Shown: positions 34,136-38,466 of the stretch, piece after piece
Layout of the letters: each line of letters starts with the position of its first letter
Position numbering within the stretch: position 1 is the first letter of the stretch
Assembly: GCA_964372275.1 (NCBI GenBank)
Contig: CAYJRR010000032.1
Coordinates: 1 to 38,466 of the forward strand
Reading direction: 5' to 3'
DNA: 38,466 nucleotides
From: CAYJRR01 sp964372275 [NCBI: uncultured bacterium]
Lineage (GTDB): Bacteria; CAYJRR01
The notes under the pieces: model-generated
What the model was told of the DNA's origin: nothing
The model's database searches: none
What the model saw: the letters and a program-made list of their open reading frames with translations, nothing else
Position numbers and translations under genes: made by a program

Positions 34136-35074
34136 TCACCGCCGTGGTGATCCCGAACGCAGCGTTTCGATCCACGTGGTGAGATCCGCCGGCAGCGGAC
34201 TCTCGAGATCGACCTTCTCTCCGGTGCGGGGATGCTCGAAGGCCAGCCGCGTCGCGTGCAGCGCCATTCTCGGCGGATCGAAGGCTGTCTGCGTGCCGTA
34301 GCGCCGGTCGCCGAGGACCGGGTGGCCGACCGAGAGGGCGTGCAGCCGGATCTGGTGGGTGCGGCCGGTCTCCAGGCGCGCACGGAGGAGCGTCGCCCGC
34401 TCCCCGAAGCGCTCCTCGACGGCGAGATGGGTGATGGCGCGGCGCCCGGAGAGGGGCCGATCGATCGACGCGATCGTCTCCGGGAAGCGCCCGACGACGA
34501 CGCCTCGGTACTCCCGCGTCAGGCGGTGGTCGCGAAAGAGCGCGGCGAGGGCCCGGTTGGTATCGTCGTTCTTGGCGAAGACCAACAACCCGCTCGTCTC
34601 CAGGTCGATCCGGTGCACGACGAAGATCGCGCGGCGCGGGGCGCGTTCGCGGCGTTCCTTCGGCGCGAGCCCGCGGCGGGCGAGGAGGTCGGCCAGGTTG
34701 TTGCGGTCGCTCTCCGGCGTCGGCGCGGCCAGGAGCCCCGACGGCTTGTCGACGACGACCAGGTCGTCGTCCTCCAGGACGACGCGGAAGGACGGCAGCT
34801 TCGCTTCGTCGCGGGCGCGGGCGGCGCCGCCGACGGCGGCGGTCGCGCGGGCGAGAACCGATCCGACCACCGCCTCGACCGTCTGGCCGGCGCGCATCGT
34901 CCGCCCGGCGACCTTCACCCGCGCGCGATCGACGAAGACGCCGCCCAGGTCGAGCAGCACCCGCGCCTGCCTCCGCGAGAGCCCCGGCACGCGCGCCGCG
35001 AGAACCTGGTCGAGCCGCCGCCCCGCGTCGGCGCGCTCCACGATGAAGCGGATCTTTCGTGGCGTCCCGGCCAC
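34136..35074 (-). CDS. RluA-family pseudouridine synthase (RluD-like)
   Basis: The 312-residue enzyme converts uridines in RNA to pseudouridine. The N-terminal S4 RNA-binding domain (about 16-70) has RRLDQVLAARVPGLSRRQARVLL, quoted here as LDQVLAARVPGLSRRQA. The catalytic domain begins VVLEDDDLVVVDKPSGLLA, with the catalytic Asp157 in HRIDLETSGLLVFAKN. Later motifs are ARLETGRTHQIRLH, GHPVLGDRRYG and ALHATRLAFEHP. RluD/RluC targets in 23S rRNA are likely, but the exact site is not decided by sequence. GTG 35074 follows the radical SAM stop by one base. The longer frame upstream is an Arg-rich shadow. Confidence 0.93.
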   Translation of the reverse strand: MAGTPRKIRFIVERADAGRRLDQVLAARVPGLSRRQARVLLDLGGVFVDRARVKVAGRTMRAGQTVEAVVGSVLARATAAVGGAARARDEAKLPSFRVVLEDDDLVVVDKPSGLLAAPTPESDRNNLADLLARRGLAPKERRERAPRRAIFVVHRIDLETSGLLVFAKNDDTNRALAALFRDHRLTREYRGVVVGRFPETIASIDRPLSGRRAITHLAVEERFGERATLLRARLETGRTHQIRLHALSVGHPVLGDRRYGTQTAFDPPRMALHATRLAFEHPRTGEKVDLESPLPADLTTWIETLRSGSPRR

Positions 35075-35075
35075 G

Positions 35076-36971
35076 TTAGGCGGGTGGTTCGAAAGACGCC
35101 GTCCGATCGAGGGCCCGTCGCGAGGCGAGCGACGGTCGTGCCGTGCGCGGCGGCCGGGACATCGTCCGTGTGCGCCGATCCGCCGCCCGGAGCCCCTCGG
35201 TGGCGTCGACCTCTTCGGGGTCGAGCGCGAGCGCTCGCTCGAAGGCGCGACGCGCGTCCGCCGGATGGCCGGCCTCGAGCCACGCCTTTCCAATCACCGC
35301 ATGAGCGCCGGCGTATCGCGGAAGGAGCTCGACCACCCGGTCGTACAGGGAGAGGGCGGCCTCGGGGCGCCCCTCCTTGCGCAGGACGTTGCCCAGCCGA
35401 AGCGGAGCCCAGAAGTTGTCCGGCTCGCGGCGCCGGAGTCGCTCGTACACCGCCCGGGCCGCCGCGAAGTCGCGCCGTTCCTCGTGCCACCAACCCTCGT
35501 GGAGGTCGGTCGCGAACGCCTCCCCGCCGCGCGCGCGGTGGGCGGCGAAGTCGGCCGGACCGAAGCGCCGCGCGCGACCGACGCGCGCGATCTCGGCCAG
35601 CATCCGCGCTTGAGCCCGGTCGCCGAAACGGTCGTCGCGGGCCCAGACGCTTCCGCGCCGGTCGGTCTCCCAGAACCGGTCGTCGAGGCCTCGTTCCCTG
35701 GCGTACTCCTCCCACACGCCGGTCCCGGGATAGACCGACAGCTTGGAGACGATCCCGTCGTTGGCGCCGACCTCCCGGATCACCGCGAGCGTCTGCTCGA
35801 CGTCCGACTCCTCCTCGCCGGGGACGCCGGTGATCAGATAGATCGACGGGATCACGCCGACCTCGCGCGAGTCGGCGATCGCCCCGCGCACGCGATCGAG
35901 GGAGATCCCCTTGGCGAGCGACCGGAGCACGCGCGGGCTGCCGCTCTCCACGCCGTACTGGATGTGCCCGCAGCCGGCTCGTCGCAGCGCCTGCAGGCGG
36001 GGCGGATCGATGCAGTTCACACGGCTCTGGCAGTCCCAGAGCAGGTAGAGCTTCGACTCGCGGATGGCATCGCAGATCTCGATCGCGCGCGTCGGATCGG
36101 CGGTGAAGGTGTCGTCGCGGAACGAGACGTAGACCAGGCCGACGGTGTCCCGCAGGAAGCGCAGCTCGTCGACGACGTCCTGCGGAGAGCGGTAGCGGAC
36201 GGCGCGTCCCCAGAACATCGGCGAGTCGCAGAAGGTGCAGACGGCCGGGCATCCACGGCTGGTGAGCACGTACTGGAGCTGGGCCGCCCGGTCGACCCCG
36301 AACGCATCGTAGTGGCGCGAGGGATGGGGCAGGTGATCGAGGTTGGCGATCGCGGCCCTCGGCACGGTGGCGGCGGGGCGGCCGTCGAGGCGATGGACGA
36401 TCCCGTCGACGCCGGAAAGGGGGCGACCCGCGCGAAGAGCATCGGCGAGGTCGGCCGCGGTGACCTCCCCCTCGCCCAGCGCCACCACGTCGACCTCCGG
36501 ATGGTGTTCGAGGACGGTCGTCGCGAGCGGCGTGACGTGCGGACCTCCGACGACGACCGTCGTGTCGCGCCGCGCCTCCTTCGCCATCCGCGCAAGCCGC
36601 CACGAGACGCCCCGGTTGAAGGTGTAGACGGTGATCCCGACCAACTCGGCCCGCTCGCGGGCGAGATAGTCCCGCACTTCGGACCAGGGACGACCCGACA
36701 GGTTTCCGATGGCGCAGTCGTAGCCCCGGGCGCGCAGCGCGGCGTTGATGTAGCCCAAGCCCAGCGGGGTCATCCTCGCGAAGAAGTCCCCCGCGGAGGC
36801 GTCCTCGCAGCGATAGAGGAGACGGATGCGGAACGAAGACGGAGCGCGGGTCTCGCGTGGGCCCGTGGCTCCGTCGCGCCGTGGCGCACGAATCGGCGCA
36901 GGCTCATCTCGCCGCGCTGGCAGCTGGACCAGCGCCGGCGAATCGGCGGGGTGGGGCGTCTTGCAGGACAC
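35076..36971 (-). CDS. B12-binding radical SAM protein with C-terminal TPR repeats
   Basis: The protein has 631 residues from GTG 36971, though the start is uncertain because no ATG is near. An N-terminal cobalamin-binding-like Rossmann domain (about 65-185) has MTPLGLGYINAALRARGYD, VVVGGPHVTPL and VVALGEGEVT, and is the type that lacks the DxHxxG motif. The radical SAM core has CPAVCTFC (C241, C245, C248) for the 4Fe-4S cluster, GHIQYGVESG and ITGVPGEEESDVE. The region after about 500 holds two or three TPR units (AVYERLRRREPDNFWAPLRLG, ALSLYDRVVELLPRYAGAHAV in part). The substrate is unknown; methyltransferases, P-methylation and RiPP enzymes occur in this class. It follows a small gene by seven bases. 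Confidence 0.87.
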   Translation of the reverse strand: MSCKTPHPADSPALVQLPARRDEPAPIRAPRRDGATGPRETRAPSSFRIRLLYRCEDASAGDFFARMTPLGLGYINAALRARGYDCAIGNLSGRPWSEVRDYLARERAELVGITVYTFNRGVSWRLARMAKEARRDTTVVVGGPHVTPLATTVLEHHPEVDVVALGEGEVTAADLADALRAGRPLSGVDGIVHRLDGRPAATVPRAAIANLDHLPHPSRHYDAFGVDRAAQLQYVLTSRGCPAVCTFCDSPMFWGRAVRYRSPQDVVDELRFLRDTVGLVYVSFRDDTFTADPTRAIEICDAIRESKLYLLWDCQSRVNCIDPPRLQALRRAGCGHIQYGVESGSPRVLRSLAKGISLDRVRGAIADSREVGVIPSIYLITGVPGEEESDVEQTLAVIREVGANDGIVSKLSVYPGTGVWEEYARERGLDDRFWETDRRGSVWARDDRFGDRAQARMLAEIARVGRARRFGPADFAAHRARGGEAFATDLHEGWWHEERRDFAAARAVYERLRRREPDNFWAPLRLGNVLRKEGRPEAALSLYDRVVELLPRYAGAHAVIGKAWLEAGHPADARRAFERALALDPEEVDATEGLRAADRRTRTMSRPPRTARPSLASRRALDRTASFEPPA

Positions 36972-36978
36972 GGGGCCG

Positions 36979-37305
36979 CTACCCCGCCGCCGCGATGCGC
37001 GAGCGCGGACGGGCGGCGCCCGCGAGGGTCGGACCGGCGTGCACGACGCCGGCCGGCGCCGTGGACGCAAGCGCCGAACCGGAGTGCGCCGGTCCGTGCG
37101 CCGAACCGGCCACACGATGCGCCGCCTGGATCCCGCGCTCCCGTTCCCGGCGGTCGTGGGCCGGAGGCCGATGGGCGTCGCGGCTGGCGAGGTCGAGCTC
37201 CGCGACGATCTCGTCGAGCTGGTGATAGGCCGCCAGGAGGCGATCGGCGTCGATCGCCGCGGACACCTGCTCGAGCTTCACGATCAGACGCTGGTCACCG
37301 GTCAT
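36979..37305 (-). CDS. Small protein of unknown function upstream of the radical SAM gene
   Basis: The 108-residue protein has two distinct halves. Residues 1-43 (MTGDQRLIVKLEQVSAAIDA, LLAAYHQLDEIVAELDLASR) look helical and well folded. Residues 44-108 are rich in Ala, His, Gly, Pro and Arg and of low complexity. GGAGAG sits about six bases before the ATG, and a promoter candidate lies 35 bases upstream. It ends seven bases before the GTG of the radical SAM gene, so the two should be cotranscribed. Third-position GC is high along the whole frame, which supports coding, although the second half could be mis-framed. No family is recognised. Confidence 0.55.
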   Translation of the reverse strand: MTGDQRLIVKLEQVSAAIDADRLLAAYHQLDEIVAELDLASRDAHRPPAHDRRERERGIQAAHRVAGSAHGPAHSGSALASTAPAGVVHAGPTLAGAARPRSRIAAAG

Positions 37306-37339
37306 TCGACTCTCCGTCGCCTCAAAATGCGGCCGCGGG

Positions 37340-37367
37340 ATTCTGCACTAGATGTGCCACGGGTCAA
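37340..37367 (-). promoter_or_regulatory. Promoter for the small protein-radical SAM-rluA operon (sigma-70, with overlapping sigma-54-like match)
   Basis: On the minus strand TTGACC (37367-37362), a 16-base spacer and CAGAAT (37345-37340) make a fair sigma-70 promoter. The same DNA contains TGGCAC-N5-GTGC-A (37359-37344) with correct GG to GC spacing for a sigma-54 site. The predicted start for sigma-70 is near 37333, about 28 bases before the ATG at 37305. Confidence 0.45.
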
Positions 37368-37442
37368 GCTTTTCCGCGTGTCGGGACGGGCGCCCAACGC
37401 CGGAAAATCCTGATGGAATCCGGCCTTCGGTACGATTCACCG

Positions 37443-37485
37443 TCTACCCACAGAGTTATCCACAGCCTGTGTGTAGAGTTTTTTT
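37443..37485. promoter_or_regulatory. DnaA-box cluster
   Basis: TTATCCACA at 37456-37464 is an exact consensus DnaA box. It is flanked by an inverted pair of weaker boxes, TCTACCCACAG (37443-37453) and CTGTGTGTAGA (37467-37477), and followed by a T run (37479-37485). The rest of 37306-37509 holds a promoter but no gene. On the + strand the inverted pair followed by the T run could also act as a terminator, though no + transcript is known to end there. Confidence 0.6.
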
Positions 37486-37509
37486 ACGGCCCGGGCCGGG
37501 ACCGTACAG

Positions 37510-38466
37510 TCACGCGGCGTTCGTCGGGGCGCAATCGCTCGGCGGCACGCCCGAGGGCTTGCGACGGGCTCGGGAAACGGTCCGGAGGAGCACCAGGGCC
37601 GCTCCGAGGACCCAGCCCGGCCAGCCGGCCGAACCGGCCCCCCCGGTGGCCGCCGCGCCGACCCGACAGCCGGCACCACCGTCGGAGGTGTCGACCCGGA
37701 AGGTCGCCGGCTCCGACCACGGTCCCGGCTCCCCGCTCGCTCGATCCTCGGCGGCGGGGTGCTCCCGAACCGACCAGGCGTAGACGCCGTCCGGAAGGAG
37801 GAGGCCGTCGAGCGAGAAGGGGATTCGCGGCGATCCCGTCCCGTCGACGAATCCGGACGCGACCTCCTCTTCAAGGGCGTTCACCACCAGGAATTCGAAC
37901 CGGCGCCACGTCCCGGCCGGACCGATGATCGCGAAGGCCGGTCCCGGGGTCCGGACCACCGCGCCGTCCACCGGCTCCGCCGGCACCGGGCCTTCCGCCG
38001 GCGCCGGGCCTGTCGCCGACAACACCCCGGTCGCTTGCTCCACGCCGGCCGCCGGCCCGGAGGCCTGCCGCTCGCCACGGCCGATCCAGAGCGAATGCCA
38101 GCCGTAGGAGCCGCCGGCGATATCGATCGTTCGCTCCGCATCCGCTTCGGCGATCGCCGGCGCCGTGACGGAGATGGTGAAAGTCTGGGTCGCGCTCGTG
38201 TTCTGCCCGCCGTTGGCCGTTCCGCCGTCGTCCTGGGCGCGCACCGTGACGACCGCCATCCCGGTCGACGCCGACGGGGTGAAGGTGAGCGTTCCGCTGG
38301 CGTCGATCGCGGGCGCGACGTCGAACAGACCGGCGTTGCTCGGCGTGACGACGAACGAGATCGTCTGTCCCGCCTCGTCCGGCGGGCCCTTCGAGAGGTT
38401 GGTCGCCCACGCGGGAACGCTGACCGCGCCGCCCCCGGCGGTCGCGGTGCGGTTGCCGCCCTTGGT
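37510..38466 (-). CDS. 3' part of a large secreted Ig/cadherin-like repeat protein with C-terminal sorting signal (5' truncated)
   Basis: The frame is open from the right edge (first codon at 38466) to 37510, 318 residues. The first about 100 residues are a repeat unit of the DEAGQTISFVVTPSNAGLFD, ASGTLTFTP, VVTVRAQDDGGTANGGQNTS, TQTFTISV kind, common in large adhesin-like surface proteins and usually repeated many times upstream. A unique domain follows (about 100-245, TWRRFEFLVVNAL, LDGLLLPDGVYAWSV). The C-terminus has a Cys-containing motif (GAGCRVGAA), a hydrophobic helix (WPGWVLGAALVLLRTV) and basic residues (SRARRK), resembling MYXO-CTERM-type sorting signals. It is probably secreted and surface-bound. 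Confidence 0.8.
   Translation of the reverse strand, partial: TKGGNRTATAGGGAVSVPAWATNLSKGPPDEAGQTISFVVTPSNAGLFDVAPAIDASGTLTFTPSASTGMAVVTVRAQDDGGTANGGQNTSATQTFTISVTAPAIAEADAERTIDIAGGSYGWHSLWIGRGERQASGPAAGVEQATGVLSATGPAPAEGPVPAEPVDGAVVRTPGPAFAIIGPAGTWRRFEFLVVNALEEEVASGFVDGTGSPRIPFSLDGLLLPDGVYAWSVREHPAAEDRASGEPGPWSEPATFRVDTSDGGAGCRVGAAATGGAGSAGWPGWVLGAALVLLRTVSRARRKPSGVPPSDCAPTNAA

Noticed and set aside
33987-34175. A 62-codon minus-strand ORF over the inverted repeat
   Set aside because: It overlaps the end of the rluA-like gene, is fixed by the palindrome, and lacks any family resemblance.
31315-34383. A 1022-codon minus-strand frame
   Set aside because: It crosses the MBL, DUF2520 and TMEM43 genes in antisense and shows only Arg-rich low-complexity sequence.
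36972-37115. Longer N-terminus for the radical SAM protein from 37115
   Set aside because: It would overlap the upstream small gene and consists almost only of Arg and Pro; not credible as a protein start.
34359-37928. A 1189-codon plus-strand frame
   Set aside because: It lies opposite the rluA-like, radical SAM and repeat-protein genes and has no recognisable motif; the minus-strand genes have.
1-38466. rRNA, tRNA, SRP RNA, riboswitch, IS element, prophage or integrase
   Set aside because: No cloverleaf, rRNA core motif, transposase, terminal repeat of an insertion sequence or phage gene could be seen; most gaps are under 250 bases. A covariance-model scan would be the decisive test for RNAs.

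Overview
The window is 38.5 kb of very GC-rich bacterial chromosome, densely coded. Most of it is housekeeping genes on the + strand, with two blocks on the - strand (about 17.0-19.4 kb and 34.1 kb to the right edge). No rRNA, tRNA, CRISPR array, insertion sequence, integrase or phage gene could be recognised. The gene content suggests a Gram-negative-like, environmental, deltaproteobacterial or acidobacterial type of organism. It combines a SurA-like periplasmic chaperone, lipoproteins with lipoboxes, an FHA-type sigma-54 activator, a PATAN/DUF4388 protein, a GH57 enzyme and a repeat protein with a MYXO-CTERM-like tail. I lean towards Acidobacteriota (Thermoanaerobaculia-like) over Myxococcota. 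This is inference from style, not from a marker tree.

Layout: (1) 1-4563 is a tightly overlapped operon: an unknown 3' fragment, an MBL-fold hydrolase, engB, a SurA-like chaperone, rimI, pyrK and pyrD. (2) 4564-4800 is intergenic, with a REP-like palindrome, an A/T island and an almost perfect sigma-54 promoter, followed by an FHA/sigma-54 activator. (3) 6187-11361 is a leader with a promoter and an intrinsic terminator, then rimP, nusA and infB. (4) 11419-14111 is a lipoprotein with a double beta-propeller placed between infB and ylxP (DUF503). (5) 14187-17020 is argS, a SPOR-domain protein and a cupin. (6) 17039-22831 is a divergent signalling locus: an adenylate cyclase plus a lipoprotein on -, and a PATAN/GAF-like protein plus a zinc-ribbon pseudo-receiver on +. 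(7) 22923-26358 is the ffh-rpsP-rimM-trmD-rplS translation/export cluster. (8) 26390-33990 is a YhaN-like membrane ATPase, GH57 glucanotransferase, pseudo-receiver, MBL hydrolase, DUF2520 dehydrogenase-like protein and TMEM43-family membrane protein, mostly start/stop coupled. (9) 34136-37305 on - is a small unknown protein, a B12-binding radical SAM-TPR protein and an RluA-family pseudouridine synthase. (10) 37443-37485 holds a DnaA-box cluster, and 37510 to the edge is the 3' part of a large secreted repeat protein.

How the genes fit together: rimP/nusA/infB, argS, ffh/rpsP/rimM/trmD/rplS, engB, rimI and rluA-like all serve ribosome assembly, translation or membrane targeting. pyrK/pyrD make orotate. 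The accessory content of interest is the signalling genes (FHA activator, cyclase, PATAN protein, two receiver-like proteins with degenerate phosphorylation sites), the membrane-anchored SMC-like ATPase, and the B12 radical SAM locus. Several genes (argS, ffh, the cyclase, the YhaN-like ATPase) have a -10-like hexamer only 8-15 nt before the start codon and no clear Shine-Dalgarno sequence. This suggests short-leader or leaderless transcripts.
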